Shown here piece by piece: positions 46,007 through 55,089 of a stretch of 55,089 nucleotides of DNA. This stretch comes from Bacteroidetes bacterium QS_8_68_28 (GTDB lineage: Bacteria; Bacteroidota; Rhodothermia; Rhodothermales; Salinibacteraceae). Every line of letters begins with the position of its first letter. Position 1 is the first letter of the stretch. The stretch is taken from positions 1 to 55,089 of the forward strand of contig PXTS01000005.1 of NCBI GenBank assembly GCA_003022485.1, in the 5' to 3' direction. The position numbers were made by a program, and so were the translations under genes. The notes under the pieces are model-generated. The model did not search any database. It saw only the letters and a list, made by a program, of their open reading frames with translations, and was not told the origin of the DNA.

Positions 46007-46413
46007 GCGGGGAGCTCAGGAAACCTGCGAAGGGAGGCGGAAAGGAGCGAGGCGGGCGGCGCACAATTCCGCTCAACAGCTGCTTTTCGGGGCGAGGCAA
46101 GCCGCGGTTGCAGAGGCGATCTGCTCGCGGTGTCTCGTTGCTTCGCTTCCAATCGTTGCTTCGCTTCCAAGAAACCACTCGGAGGAACAAGACCGCAAGC
46201 AGGAAAGCCGCCGCGAGACGCCAACGCCGCTGCTACTGGGGAGTTCGGGAGGGACGCCGGCGTGGCCGACGAGGGGGGCGGGTAACGAGGATGTGACCGC
46301 AAAACATTTACGCAAAACGGGTCGTTTCCCAAATGGCTCTTTCAGGGGGCAAACAGCCGCCTGGAACGGCACTCCCTCTCGCCCTCACCCAATGACTCCG
46401 GCGACCGACACCT
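46007..46413. other. 407-bp divergent intergenic region
   Basis: This lies between the Ser/Thr kinase (minus) and the superoxide dismutase (plus). It contains the tandem CGTTGCTTCGCTTCCAA (46136-46152 and 46154-46170, period 18). The part near 46290-46330 is A/T-richer (GCAAAACATTTACGCAAAAC). Both promoters should be here but cannot be fixed with confidence. No gene was seen. Confidence 0.5.
46136..46170. repeat. 17-bp direct repeat, 18-bp period
   Basis: CGTTGCTTCGCTTCCAA occurs at 46136-46152 and 46154-46170 in the divergent spacer upstream of the superoxide dismutase and the Ser/Thr kinase. Confidence 0.9.
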
Positions 46414-47025
<612 letters not shown>

Positions 47026-47035
47026 AGGCGCCGCC

Positions 47036-47087
47036 GAACGGTCCGTACCGGGCTGAACGGTCCGTACCAAGCCGAATGGCCCGTACC
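47036..47087. repeat. Three 14-bp repeats after sodA
   Basis: GAACGGTCCGTACC occurs at 47036-47049 and 47055-47068, and as GAATGGCCCGTACC at 47074-47087, with a 19-bp period. It lies in the spacer between sodA and the mrp operon. Confidence 0.85.
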
Positions 47088-47204
47088 AACGAGTGAAACG
47101 GACGAGGCGAGCAGTGCGGGGCGCTCCCGTCTGCTCGCCACTCGTCTACAAGAACCCTCTGCCCGAACGCCCCCGAGGCGGTGGCACGGGACGGCGCTGA
47201 TTGG

Positions 47205-47212
47205 TACCTTTC
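47205..47212 (+). promoter_or_regulatory. Possible -7 box of the mrp operon
   Basis: TACCTTTC matches TAnnTTTG at seven of eight bases, 68 bp before the mrpF ATG. A clear -33 TTTG is not seen at the expected distance, so the call is weak. Confidence 0.2.
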
Positions 47213-47243
47213 AAATCAAAAACAGGCGCGCGGCCTGTTTGCG

Positions 47244-47275
47244 CGCCTCGCTTGCGCTTCTCGCCTCGCTTGCGC
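47244..47275. repeat. 14-bp direct repeat, 18-bp period, before mrpF
   Basis: CGCCTCGCTTGCGC occurs at 47244-47257 and 47262-47275, just upstream of the mrpF start (47280). Confidence 0.85.
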
Positions 47276-47279
47276 GTCT

Positions 47280-47792
47280 ATGGAAAGCGGCATTCAAAGC
47301 GACCTGCTCAGCGGCGTCGTCTACGTCAGCTTGGCGGTGCTGAGCCTGGCGGTGCTTGTGGCCTTCGGGCGCGTCTTGAAGGGGCCGAGCCTGCCGGATC
47401 GCGTAGTCGCCATCGACTACGTCTCGTACGTCACGATGGGCTTCCTGGGGACCTACGCTATCCTGAGCGGGCGCGAGGCGTACGTCGACGCGGCGCTCGT
47501 GCTGGGGCTTTTGGCCTTCATCGGGACGATTGCGCTGGCGCGCTACGTGGAGGGGCGCAGCGGCACGCAGCAGCACGCCGGAGCCTACGGGGCCGGGGAG
47601 TTCCGCGCCGGCGCGCACGTCGGCGGAATGCGGGGGCGCAGGGAAGGGCGCTCCGACCAGCAGGTGCACACCGGCGAACAGACCCGGCGCGCGCGACGGC
47701 GCGCTGGGGATTCCGCTCAGCCGCAGACGGTGGACGAGAAACGCCCGCCCTCGAATTCGACGGACGAAACGGAGGAAGACGACGAGCGATGA
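47280..47792 (+). CDS. mrpF: Mrp Na+/H+ antiporter subunit F with long hydrophilic tail
   Basis: A 170-aa protein from the ATG at 47280 (MESGIQSDLLSGVVYVS). The first 85 residues are a normal MrpF with three helices: LSLAVLVAFGRVLKGPSLPD, RVVAIDYVSYVTMGFLGTYA and AALVLGLLAFIGTIALARYV. The remaining 85 residues form a basic Gly/Arg/Gln-rich then acidic tail (QVHTGEQTRRARRRAG and after) not found in typical MrpF proteins of about 90 aa. It overlaps mrpG by four bases (ATGA). It opens an operon whose gene order is permuted relative to the usual A-to-G. Confidence 0.92.
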   Translation: MESGIQSDLLSGVVYVSLAVLSLAVLVAFGRVLKGPSLPDRVVAIDYVSYVTMGFLGTYAILSGREAYVDAALVLGLLAFIGTIALARYVEGRSGTQQHAGAYGAGEFRAGAHVGGMRGRREGRSDQQVHTGEQTRRARRRAGDSAQPQTVDEKRPPSNSTDETEEDDER

Positions 47793-48172
47793 GTGAAGTC
47801 ATCAGCGCCCTACTGCTTCTGGGCGGGGCATTCTTTACGCTGGCCGCCTCGGTGGGCATCTTGCGCCTGCCCGACTTTTTCCTGCGCGTGCACGCTATCA
47901 CGAAGGCGGGCACGCTGGGGGTGGGGATGGTCTTTCTGGGAGTGGCTGTCTTCTTCGGCGAGCTGACGGTGGTGACGCGCGCCTTGGCGACGGTGGCGTT
48001 CGTCCTCGTGACCGCGCCGGTGTCGAGCCACCTGATCGGGCGCGCCGGCTACCTCGATCACGTGGAGATGTGGAAAGGGACCAGCGTCGACGAGTTGCGC
48101 GAGCTCTACGAGCTGCGCCGCGAAACGTTCGAGGAACAACACGACGTGGAAGAGGAAGAGGTTCGAAGATGA
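47789..48172 (+). CDS. mrpG: Mrp Na+/H+ antiporter subunit G
   Basis: A 127-aa subunit with three helices (LLLLGGAFFTLAASVGILRL, AGTLGVGMVFLGVAVFFGEL and LATVAFVLVTAPVSSHLIGR). The motif LPDFFLRVHAITKAG is diagnostic. Its start overlaps the mrpF stop, implying coupled translation. A charged acidic C-terminus follows (EEQHDVEEEE). A 130-bp spacer with a perfect 20-bp tandem repeat separates it from mrpA. Confidence 0.95.
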   Translation: MSEVISALLLLGGAFFTLAASVGILRLPDFFLRVHAITKAGTLGVGMVFLGVAVFFGELTVVTRALATVAFVLVTAPVSSHLIGRAGYLDHVEMWKGTSVDELRELYELRRETFEEQHDVEEEEVRR

Positions 48173-48241
48173 GAGGGGGGCGCGCATCCGAGAACAGAAG
48201 ATCGGGGATCGTTTTTTGTGCGGCGTGCCGGTGGCGGTCTA

Positions 48242-48281
48242 AAACGTGCGGCTGACCACTGAAACGTGCGGCTGACCACTG
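48242..48281. repeat. Perfect 20-bp tandem duplication before mrpA
   Basis: AAACGTGCGGCTGACCACTG occurs at 48242-48261 and again at 48262-48281. The A-rich element CCAAAAACCAAA follows at 48286-48297, directly before the GTG of mrpA. Confidence 0.92.
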
Positions 48282-48302
48282 ACGACCAAAAACCAAAACC
48301 TC

Positions 48303-50771
48303 GTGCTCTGGACTGTACTCAGCATCTTTGCGCTCGCAGCGGGAGCGCCGCTGGTGGTGAGCGCGGCGCAGCGCGTCGGCGTCGGTGGGCGCGCGGCCGG
48401 ATGGGGGTTGGCGCTCCTGCCGGCGGGGCTGTTTGCGTACTTCTTGCGGCAGGCGCCGGCGGTGGCGGAGGGGGCGATCCAGCAGACGACGCCCTGGGTA
48501 CCCGGGTTGGGCGTGGAATTGGCCTTCTACCTCGACGGGCTGGGGCTGCTCTTTGCGCTTCTGATTACCGGAATCGGGGCGCTGATCGTGGCCTACGCCG
48601 GCGGCTACCTCGCCTGGCACGACGAGTTGGGGCGCTTTTACAGCCAGCTCCTGCTCTTCATGGGCGCGATGCTGGGGCTCACGATCTCTGACGACCTGAT
48701 TCTGTTCTTCGTTTTCTTCGAGCTGACGAGCCTCGCGTCGTACCTGCTGATCGGCTTTTACCACGGGGAGGAGGGCTCGCGCGTGGCGGCGCGCAAGGCG
48801 CTCGTCGTGACCGGCGGCGGCGGGCTGGCGCTCCTGGGAGGCTTGCTGCTACTGCACCAGGTGACGGGAACGTTTCAGTTTTCGGAGATGCTGGCGATGG
48901 TGTCGAGTGGCGGCGGCCACGGCGAAAGCGGCAACCTCGTCACCAGCAGCCCGCTCTACGGGTGGATCTTGGCGCTCGTCTGCGCGGGGGCCTTCACCAA
49001 AAGCGCGCAGTTCCCGTTTCACTTCTGGCTGCCAGCGGCGATGGCCGGGCCCACGCCGGTGAGCGCCTACCTGCACTCCGCCACGATGGTGAAGGCCGGC
49101 GTCTTTCTGTTGGCGCGCCTTTCGCCGATCCTGGGCGGGACGGCCGCGTGGGCATGGGCGCTGGTGCCCGTCGGGGCCTTCACGATGGTGATGAGCGCGT
49201 GGCTGGGCCTGCGCTTCCGCGACCTCAAGCAGGTGCTGGCCTATACGACGGTCATGGTATTGGGGCTGCTGGTGATGCTTTTGGGGATCGGGACGCCGGT
49301 GGCCATTGAGGCGATGGTGACGTTCACGGTCGTGCACGCGCTTTACAAGGGCGCGCTCTTCATGATGGCGGGCAACATCGACCACGAGGCCGGCACGCGC
49401 GATGTGCTCGAGCTCGGCGGACTGCGAGGAAAAATGCCGCTCACGTTCGCAGGCGGCCTCCTGGCGGCGCTCTCGATGGCGGGCCTGCCGCCGTTTTTCG
49501 GGTTCGTGGGGAAGGAAGTGGTCTACGAGGCGGGCCTGGGGGCCGGGGCGAGCGGCTACGGCGTGCTGGCGGCTTCGGTCTTGGCGAACGCAGCGCTCTT
49601 TGCCGGGGCGCTGGTGGTGGGCGTGAAGCCCTTCTTCGGCAAAACGCGCGGGGCCTTGACGCGCGAGCCGCACGAAGCGCCGCCGTCGATGTGGCTGGGA
49701 CCCGTCGTGCTGGGCGCCGGCGGCCTCGTGCTGGGGGGGATGCCGGGGCTGGTGGACACACGGGTCTTAGTGCCCGCCTCCGACGCCATCCAGGCCAGCC
49801 ACCACTCCTTTCACCTCGGGCTCTGGCACGGCTTCAATGCCGCGCTGGGGCTGAGCCTGGCCACCTTCGCGCTGGGGGGGGCGCTCTACTACAGTTGGCG
49901 GACGCTCCACGCCAGCCGCCCGATGAAACGCTTCGCCGCCGCCCTCGCCGCCGGGCCGGGCCGGGTCTTCGAGCGGGGCCTCTACCGCGGCGCGCGTGGG
50001 AGCTACCACGTCGCGCGCCTCATGCAGAGCGGCAATCTGGGCATCTATCTCGTCGTCATTCTCGGCTTCATCGCGCTCTTGGTGGGCGGGGCGTTCGTGG
50101 GGCGGCTGGAGCTGGTCGCGTGGCCGGACGGGATGGCCTCGCCGCGCTACTACGAGGTCACGCTGGCCGTCGCCATCGTCGCGGCGGCAGCGGTGGCCGT
50201 GCGGGCGCGCTCGCGCTTCGTGGCGATCCTGGCACTCTCGGTGGCCGGGTATTCGATTGCGATGGTGTACCTCTTTTTCGGGGCGCCGGACCTGGCGATG
50301 ACCCAGTTCGCCGTCGAGACGCTCACGCTGGTGCTTCTGGTGCTGGTCTTGGCGAACCTGCCGCGCTTCTCCTTCGAAAAAGCCTCCTGGAAGCATGCCC
50401 GCGACGGGGTCGTAGCGGGGGGCGTGGGCGCGGTCGTGACGCTCTTGATGTGGAGCGGTCTCGGGCGCGGCCTCGACCGCAGCGTCAGCCGCTACCTTTC
50501 GGAAAATGCCTACGACTTGGCGAAGGGACACAACATCGTCAACGTCATTCTCGTGGACTACCGCGCGCTCGACACGCTCGGGGAGATCACGGTCCTCACG
50601 ATGGCAGCCCTCGGCGTCTACGCGCTGATGCGCCTCCCGCCTCTCGACGAGGAGAGCGACCGCCCCGAGCCGCCCGGCGCGCCGGAGGAGGCCGGCGGCT
50701 CGGGGGCAGCCCCCGACGGGCAGCGCGGGAGCAAAGAGCAGCCCCCGCAAGCCGCCGGGCAGAACCGCTGA
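48303..50771 (+). CDS. mrpA: Mrp Na+/H+ antiporter subunit A
   Basis: An 822-aa membrane protein with a GTG start. Its N-terminal part is NuoL-like: [60 protein letters not shown]. The C-terminal part is the MrpA/MbhE-specific region [20 protein letters not shown] and [20 protein letters not shown]. The complex exchanges cytoplasmic Na+ for H+, important for salt and pH tolerance. It ends in a Pro/Gly/Gln-rich tail and is followed by the decayed dehydratase. Confidence 0.94.
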   Translation: MLWTVLSIFALAAGAPLVVSAAQRVGVGGRAAGWGLALLPAGLFAYFLRQAPAVAEGAIQQTTPWVPGLGVELAFYLDGLGLLFALLITGIGALIVAYAGGYLAWHDELGRFYSQLLLFMGAMLGLTISDDLILFFVFFELTSLASYLLIGFYHGEEGSRVAARKALVVTGGGGLALLGGLLLLHQVTGTFQFSEMLAMVSSGGGHGESGNLVTSSPLYGWILALVCAGAFTKSAQFPFHFWLPAAMAGPTPVSAYLHSATMVKAGVFLLARLSPILGGTAAWAWALVPVGAFTMVMSAWLGLRFRDLKQVLAYTTVMVLGLLVMLLGIGTPVAIEAMVTFTVVHALYKGALFMMAGNIDHEAGTRDVLELGGLRGKMPLTFAGGLLAALSMAGLPPFFGFVGKEVVYEAGLGAGASGYGVLAASVLANAALFAGALVVGVKPFFGKTRGALTREPHEAPPSMWLGPVVLGAGGLVLGGMPGLVDTRVLVPASDAIQASHHSFHLGLWHGFNAALGLSLATFALGGALYYSWRTLHASRPMKRFAAALAAGPGRVFERGLYRGARGSYHVARLMQSGNLGIYLVVILGFIALLVGGAFVGRLELVAWPDGMASPRYYEVTLAVAIVAAAAVAVRARSRFVAILALSVAGYSIAMVYLFFGAPDLAMTQFAVETLTLVLLVLVLANLPRFSFEKASWKHARDGVVAGGVGAVVTLLMWSGLGRGLDRSVSRYLSENAYDLAKGHNIVNVILVDYRALDTLGEITVLTMAALGVYALMRLPPLDEESDRPEPPGAPEEAGGSGAAPDGQRGSKEQPPQAAGQNR

Positions 50772-50790
50772 ACATGCACCGTCTCAAGCT

Positions 50791-51605
50791 ATGCGAGACG
50801 AGCAGATTCACATCCAGACGCCGCTTTTTCGCTCCACCCTCCTGGAGAGAGACGGCTGGCGGTGGCTTTCGCCGGGCGACGCCTGGACGTGCCCGTCACC
50901 GTCGTCGTGCCCGAGACGACCAAGCCGCGCGCCATCGAACTGGTCCGCGCCGAAGGGGCCGGGGTCGTGCAGCATGGGCGCCACTGGCCCGCCGCGCACC
51001 AGCACGCCCTCGCCGAGCACGCCCAAGAGAACACCGCTTACATCCATCCCTTCGACGACCCGAACATCTGGGAGGGCCACGCTTCCGTCATCGACGAGGT
51101 GTGCGCCGAAGCGGTCCGTCCCGATGCGGTGGTGCTGTCGGTGGGGGGCGGGGGGCTGCTCTGCGGAGTGGTGAAGGGGCTGCGCCGCAACGACCTGGGC
51201 GACGTGCCGGTCCTGGCCGTCGAGACGCGCGGGACCGATTCGCTGAGCGCCTCCGCCCGCGCGGGCCGGCACGTCGAGCTGGACGGCATCAGCAGCGTGG
51301 CCACCTCGCTGGGGGCCACGAAGGTGACCGAGCGCGCCTACGCGCTGCTCTCGGAGCACGAGATTGTCCCGCGCGTCGTCCCCGACGCGAAGGCGGTGGA
51401 GGCGTGCCGCCGCTTTCTCGACGACCACCGCGTGTCTGTGGAGCCGGCCTGCGGGGCAAGCCTCGCCGCCGTCTACGAGCCCGACGCGCTCACGCAAGAC
51501 AAAGAAGACCTGCTTGTGATCGTCTGCGGCGGCGCCGGCGTCACGCAAGAGCTGCTGGCGACGTGGCGCGAACAGGCCGAAGCGACAACGCCCCCCGGCT
51601 CCTGA
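50791..51605 (+). pseudogene. Decayed PLP-dependent serine/threonine dehydratase
   Basis: The start [20 protein letters not shown] is typical of serine dehydratases, but the frame then runs into [12 protein letters not shown]. The rest, [20 protein letters not shown] to the end at 51605, is in a second frame (open from a GTG at 50862). It keeps the phosphate-binding glycines ([14 protein letters not shown]). About 60 residues between them are missing, including the region with the PLP lysine and SSGGNAG. The deletion also breaks the frame at about 50850, so no active enzyme can form. It lies within the mrp operon, 20 bp after mrpA. The estimate of missing length is from family knowledge. Confidence 0.8.
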
Positions 51606-51691
51606 CCTCTGGCTCGGACTTCCGGCGGCACGGAAGATTTTCTCCGAGGAGACGCCGCCGTTTCGTCCACACGACTAATCCCCCGCTCCCC

Positions 51692-52246
51692 ATGAGCAAC
51701 CATCGGCAGACCGGTTCCGGCCCGCGCCCCGACCGCACGCGGGGGACCGACGGACCAACCCCCCACGGGGAAAAGACCTCCAGAGGAATGCGCGAGGAAA
51801 GCGGCATGCTCTTTTCATTGATCTTGCGCGTGGCCACGCGGCTCATCATTCCGCTGCTGCTCCTGTTTTCGATCTTCCTGCTCTTGCGCGGTCACAACGA
51901 CCCGGGGGGCGGCTTCGTGGGCGGGCTCGTGGCCGGGAGCGGGTTCGTGCTCTACGCCTTCTCGCGCGGGGGCGGGCAGGCGCGGCGCGCCCTCAACGTG
52001 CCGCCGCGCTTGCTGCTGGGGGCGGGACTGGCCTGCGCGCTGGGGGCGGGGCTCCTGGCGCTGGGGCGCGGCGAGCCCTTCCTGCACAGCCTGTGGACGC
52101 CGGAATGGACGCTCCTGAACGGTCACATAAAAGCGGGCTCGACGCTGCTTTTCGACATCGGCGTCTTCTTTGTGGTCGTCGGAACGGTGCTGCTCATGGT
52201 TTTCTCCGTCGGCCAGACGGGCTACACGGAGACTGAACGTTTGTAG
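51692..52246 (+). CDS. mrpB: Mrp Na+/H+ antiporter subunit B
   Basis: About 184 aa if it starts at the ATG at 51692 ([18 protein letters not shown]); a shorter start at the internal MREESG or MLFSLIL is possible. The core is a normal four-helix Mrp[41 protein letters not shown] (hallmark), and the last helices [20 protein letters not shown]. The N-terminal 35 residues are polar and atypical. It follows the decayed dehydratase and is separated from mrpC by an A/T-rich spacer. Confidence 0.93.
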   Translation: MSNHRQTGSGPRPDRTRGTDGPTPHGEKTSRGMREESGMLFSLILRVATRLIIPLLLLFSIFLLLRGHNDPGGGFVGGLVAGSGFVLYAFSRGGGQARRALNVPPRLLLGAGLACALGAGLLALGRGEPFLHSLWTPEWTLLNGHIKAGSTLLFDIGVFFVVVGTVLLMVFSVGQTGYTETERL

Positions 52247-52329
52247 AGGCGTGGGTTTCTGAAGAAGATAAGTTAGGCAGAAAAAGGCAACCTGGCGAGC
52301 GTTGGAAACGTCGGCGACGCACCGCCCCA

Positions 52330-52362
52330 TTCGCAATCTCCAATTTGCAATCTGCAATCGAA
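52330..52362. repeat. CAATC-rich leader of mrpC
   Basis: Just before the mrpC ATG the sequence reads CGCAATCTCC, AATTTGCAATC, TGCAATCG, a string of near-repeats of GCAATCT. Similar strings precede the reductase gene at 30260 and occur at 54982-55018. It is an A/T-rich island in a high-GC setting. Confidence 0.6.
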
Positions 52363-52845
52363 ATGGAAGCTATTCTCGCCGTCGTGGTCGGGGTGCTCTT
52401 CGCCGCGAGCTTCTACCTGCTCCTGCGGCGCAACCTGCTGCGCTTTATCGTCGGCCTCATCATCCTGAGCAATGCGGCCAACCTCGTGATCTTCACGATG
52501 GGCCGCCTCACGCGCGAGCATCCGCCGATCATCCCCAGTGACGAGCACGTCCCGCCCACGCCCTACGCCAACCCGCTCCCGCAAGCGCTCATCCTGACGG
52601 CGATCGTTATCAGCTTTGGCCTGTTGGCCTTCGCGCTGGTGCTCGTTTACCGCAACTTCCAGACCACCGACACGCTCGACACCGAACGCATTCGCAGTGC
52701 CGAGCCGCCCGAGCCGCTGGAGGCACGCTTGGGCGAGGAGGCGGTAAACGAAGAGACACGACGGGCACGACCAGCGAGCCGCAGGCGAGCGGACTATCCC
52801 CGAAATTCGCTGCGCGATCAGCACGACGAACTTCCACCCTCTTGA
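52363..52845 (+). CDS. mrpC: Mrp Na+/H+ antiporter subunit C
   Basis: A 160-aa protein from the ATG at 52363 (MEAILAVVVGVLFAASFYLL), a homologue of NuoK. It has RRNLLRFIVGLIILSNAANL and PLPQALILTAIVISFGLLAF, the conserved helices. The last 50 residues form a hydrophilic tail (PEPLEARLGEEAVNEETRRA) longer than in most MrpC proteins (about 115 aa). mrpD begins 9 bp after its stop. Confidence 0.94.
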   Translation: MEAILAVVVGVLFAASFYLLLRRNLLRFIVGLIILSNAANLVIFTMGRLTREHPPIIPSDEHVPPTPYANPLPQALILTAIVISFGLLAFALVLVYRNFQTTDTLDTERIRSAEPPEPLEARLGEEAVNEETRRARPASRRRADYPRNSLRDQHDELPPS

Positions 52846-52854
52846 CCTGAAGAA

Positions 52855-54333
52855 ATGCGAGTCCTTCTCGTTCTACCGCTGGTCATCCCGCTGGCGACGG
52901 GCGTCGTTGCGCTCCTGCTGCGGCGCTTTCGCGGCATGCAGCGCGCCGCAAGTGTTCTCGGCGCGGGCGGGTTGCTGGCGGCGACGGTCGCCATCCTGGG
53001 GCCGGTGCGCGCCGAAGGGGTGGTGGCTGCGCAGATGGGCGGCTGGGCGGCGCCTTTCGGGATCACCCTCGCTGCCGACGCCCTGAGCGCAGGACTCCTG
53101 GTGGCCACGGCGTTGGTGCTGCTGGCGGTGATCGTCTACGCGGTCTTCGGGATGGATCCCGAGCGCGAGCGCTTCGGGTTTTACCCGCTCACGTTTTTGA
53201 TGGTGCTGGGGGTGAACGGAGCCTTCATTACCGGTGATCTGTTCAACCTTTACGTGTGGTTCGAGGTGCTGCTGATCGCCTCGTTCGTGCTGCTGGTGCT
53301 GGGCAACGAGCGTCTCCAGCTCGACGGCGCGATCAAATACGTGGGAATCAATCTGATCTCGTCGGTGTCTTTCCTTGTGGCGCTGGGGCTCTTCTACGGC
53401 CAGACGGGCACGCTCAACATGGCCGACGCGGCGGGCAAAGTGCAGGCAGCGGGCCTGAGCGGCACGCCGATGGAGGCGGCGCTCGTGTCGCTCTTCATCG
53501 TGGCGTTTGGCATCAAGGCGGGCATCTTTCCGCTCTTCTTTTGGCTTCCGGCGTCGTACCACACCCCGCCTGCGCCCGTCGCCGCCGTCTTCGCCGGGCT
53601 CCTCACGAAAGTGGGCCTCTACGCGATGGTGCGCGTCTTCCCGCTCGTCTTCGGGGCGGGGCTGACGATGATCGCGGGCGTGCTGGGGGCGCTGGTGGAG
53701 CGGGACGTGCAGCGCTTGCTGGCCTTCCTGGTCGTCAGCGCGATGGGGTACGTCCTCATGGGACTGGCCTTCTACACCGAGCTGGGACTGACGGGCACGG
53801 TCTTCTACATGCTCCAGGACGTGGTCGTGAAGGGAGCGCTCTTCCTCCTGGCGGGGCTGATGCAGCAGGCCACCGGGGCCCGCCGGCTGGGCCAAATGGG
53901 CGGGCTGTACTTCAAACGGCCGTTTCTGGCGCTGCTGTTCTTTACCCCGTTCTTCTCGCTGGCGGGCTTTCCGCCGTTTCCCGGCTTCTGGGGAAAGCTG
54001 ACGCTCCTCCAGGCCGGCTTCGCGGCGGGGCAGGGAGAGCTGGTCGCCATCGCGCTGGCGGTGGGGCTGGTGACGCTCCTGGTCGTGGCACAGGTCTTTT
54101 CGGTGGCCTTCTGGCGCGACGCGCCGGTCGAGAAAACCGAGGCCGCGAGCGCACCGGCGACCACGCAGCATTGGGCGACCACGCGCTGGGCGACGACCGC
54201 GCCGGTGGCCGCGCTGGTGCTCGTGCTCTTCGCGCTGGGGCTCTGGGCGCAGCCACTCTATGACCTCTCCGCCCAGGCCGCCGCCGGCTTGATGAACCCG
54301 GATGGGTACATTCAAGCTGTGTTGGGAGGATGA
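52855..54333 (+). CDS. mrpD: Mrp Na+/H+ antiporter subunit D
   Basis: A 492-aa antiporter-like subunit related to NuoM/NuoN. Characteristic parts are NGAFITGDLFNLYVWFEVLL, the proton-path helices FPLFFWLPASYHTPPAPVAA and VQRLLAFLVVSAMGYVLMGL, and the C-terminal helix region VALVLVLFALGLWAQPLYDL. The length is normal. A short duplicated linker (TTQHWATTRWATT) lies before the last helix. Confidence 0.95.
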   Translation: MRVLLVLPLVIPLATGVVALLLRRFRGMQRAASVLGAGGLLAATVAILGPVRAEGVVAAQMGGWAAPFGITLAADALSAGLLVATALVLLAVIVYAVFGMDPERERFGFYPLTFLMVLGVNGAFITGDLFNLYVWFEVLLIASFVLLVLGNERLQLDGAIKYVGINLISSVSFLVALGLFYGQTGTLNMADAAGKVQAAGLSGTPMEAALVSLFIVAFGIKAGIFPLFFWLPASYHTPPAPVAAVFAGLLTKVGLYAMVRVFPLVFGAGLTMIAGVLGALVERDVQRLLAFLVVSAMGYVLMGLAFYTELGLTGTVFYMLQDVVVKGALFLLAGLMQQATGARRLGQMGGLYFKRPFLALLFFTPFFSLAGFPPFPGFWGKLTLLQAGFAAGQGELVAIALAVGLVTLLVVAQVFSVAFWRDAPVEKTEAASAPATTQHWATTRWATTAPVAALVLVLFALGLWAQPLYDLSAQAAAGLMNPDGYIQAVLGG

Positions 54334-54401
54334 GAAGATACGAAGGTAGAGCGTAGAAAAACTCCGAACGCGAAACTCTAAACTCGAAACCGCAACGCGC
54401 T

Positions 54402-54971
54402 ATGCGCTTCTACCTGCCGCGCGTCGTGCTCTTTGCGCTCGTCTGGGCCGCGCTCAAGGGAGCCTTTACGCCGCTGAATTTAGTGGCGGGCGCGATCTTT
54501 GGCCTGGCCGTGCTGCTCCTCGTGCGCCCGCTCTACGAAGGCGTGGGGCCGGAGAAAGCCACGCCGGGCAACGTGATCGGCTTCTTCAAACGCCTCTTCT
54601 GGATCGGGGAACTGCTTTTGTATTTCGTCTACGAACTTGTCCAGTCGAGCATCGAAGTGGCCCAGACGGTCTTCCGCCCCGACATGCAGCTGAACCCGGG
54701 CATCGTGTCGCTCCCGCTGGACTGCACGACGGGGCTGGAGATCACTACCCTGGCGAATCTAATCTCGCTGACGCCCGGCACCTTGAGCCTCGAAGTCTCG
54801 CCCGACGAGGAAAAGCTCTACGTTCACGCCATGTTCGTCGGGAGCGAGGAGGCATCCACGCGTGACCACATCAAGCACACGCTCGAACGGCGCGTCATCC
54901 GCGCGCTGGGGCCGTATGAGGGGGCGGGAGAGCGGGAGCGTGGGGGCGTGGGAGAGAAGACGGAGAGGTGA
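54402..54971 (+). CDS. mrpE: Mrp Na+/H+ antiporter subunit E
   Basis: A 189-aa protein from the ATG at 54402. It has two N-terminal helices (VVLFALVWAALKGAFTPLNL, LVAGAIFGLAVLLLVRPLYE), and then the MrpE signature YFVYELVQSSIEVAQTVFRP, NPGIVSLPLDC and TLANLISLTPGTLSLEVS. The C-terminus beyond residue 170 is charged and Gly-rich (GERERGGVGEKTER). It ends the F-G-A-B-C-D-E set. Confidence 0.94.
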   Translation: MRFYLPRVVLFALVWAALKGAFTPLNLVAGAIFGLAVLLLVRPLYEGVGPEKATPGNVIGFFKRLFWIGELLLYFVYELVQSSIEVAQTVFRPDMQLNPGIVSLPLDCTTGLEITTLANLISLTPGTLSLEVSPDEEKLYVHAMFVGSEEASTRDHIKHTLERRVIRALGPYEGAGERERGGVGEKTER

Positions 54972-54973
54972 GG

Positions 54974-55089
54974 GATGGGTCCAATCGAAAATCGCCAATC
55001 GCCAATCGAACATCGCGAAGTGCGGCTGCACCGGGTGCGCTGGGACGCGGCGCGGGCTTCGGGCCGGCGAGCATTCTTGTCGGACGAGG
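54974..55089 (+). CDS. Possible start of a further gene (partial, cut by window end)
   Basis: From an ATG at 54974 a frame stays open to the window edge (MGPIENRQSPIEHREVRLHR and on to GRRAFLSDE). Its first 13 codons are a CAATC-rich repeat (54982-55018), so the real start may be later, if it is a gene at all. Too little is visible to name a product. Confidence 0.25.

Noticed and set aside
49691-51691. Plus-strand frame running from inside mrpA into mrpB
   Set aside because: Only the last part (from 51692) is MrpB. The upstream part is an out-of-frame reading of mrpA and the decayed dehydratase.

Overview
The window is about 55 kb of GC-rich bacterial chromosome that reads best as a member of the Rhodothermales/Salinibacter branch (Bacteroidota/Rhodothermota). 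This rests on several observations. Gene starts lack Shine-Dalgarno sequences and are instead preceded by C/T-rich leaders. At least one promoter has the Bacteroidota TTTG-N20-TAnnTTTG form (11449-11480). Many proteins have acidic Asp/Glu-rich linkers, and the gene set (complex I plus a full Mrp Na+/H+ antiporter, no phage or plasmid genes) fits an aerobic, salt-exposed heterotroph. No rRNA, tRNA, CRISPR array or transposase was seen. The genus assignment is inference.

1-10.5 kb: an AI-2E-type permease running off the left edge; a fatty-acid beta-oxidation pair (FadJ-like, FadI-like); a nucleotidyltransferase with a small overlapping partner; a lipoprotein-type isoaspartyl methyltransferase; YjbQ; ComF; small unknown proteins; an MDR reductase; isocitrate dehydrogenase. 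10.5-20.2 kb: a PagL-like lipid A deacylase; TenA under a TPP riboswitch; a sigma-factor-like protein with a membrane anchor; a SAM hydrolase; a GbsR-type regulator; YraN; an exported CarboxypepD-reg protein; an acetyl-CoA synthetase-like enzyme; MsrB. 20.2-32.1 kb: a beta-propeller/PHP metallohydrolase; a lower-GC abortive-infection-like gene; a Rad52/DdrA-like gene; homogentisate dioxygenase and HPPD (tyrosine catabolism); two tandem exported amidohydrolases, the second without its metal ligands; an AcuI/YhdH-type reductase; a coiled-coil lipoprotein.

32.5-39.6 kb holds the membrane arm of complex I, nuoJ-K-L-M-[debris]-phhB-[debris]-nuoN. nuoM carries a frame-breaking deletion at its 3' end. 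40.8-46.0 kb is a three-gene signalling operon on the minus strand: Ser/Thr kinase, HisKA_2-type histidine kinase, NtrC-type sigma-54 regulator. A Mn/Fe superoxide dismutase follows. 47.3-55 kb is an Mrp antiporter operon in the permuted order F-G-A-B-C-D-E, with a decayed serine/threonine dehydratase between A and B.

Two things stand out beyond individual genes. Perfect short tandem duplications (12-21 bp, often with an 18-bp period) recur throughout, in spacers and in low-complexity protein linkers. A-rich or inverted-repeat spacers sit directly ahead of the start codons of several nuo and mrp genes. Together with the two frame-breaking deletions (nuoM, dehydratase) this suggests a chromosome, or an assembly, marked by slippage-type events.
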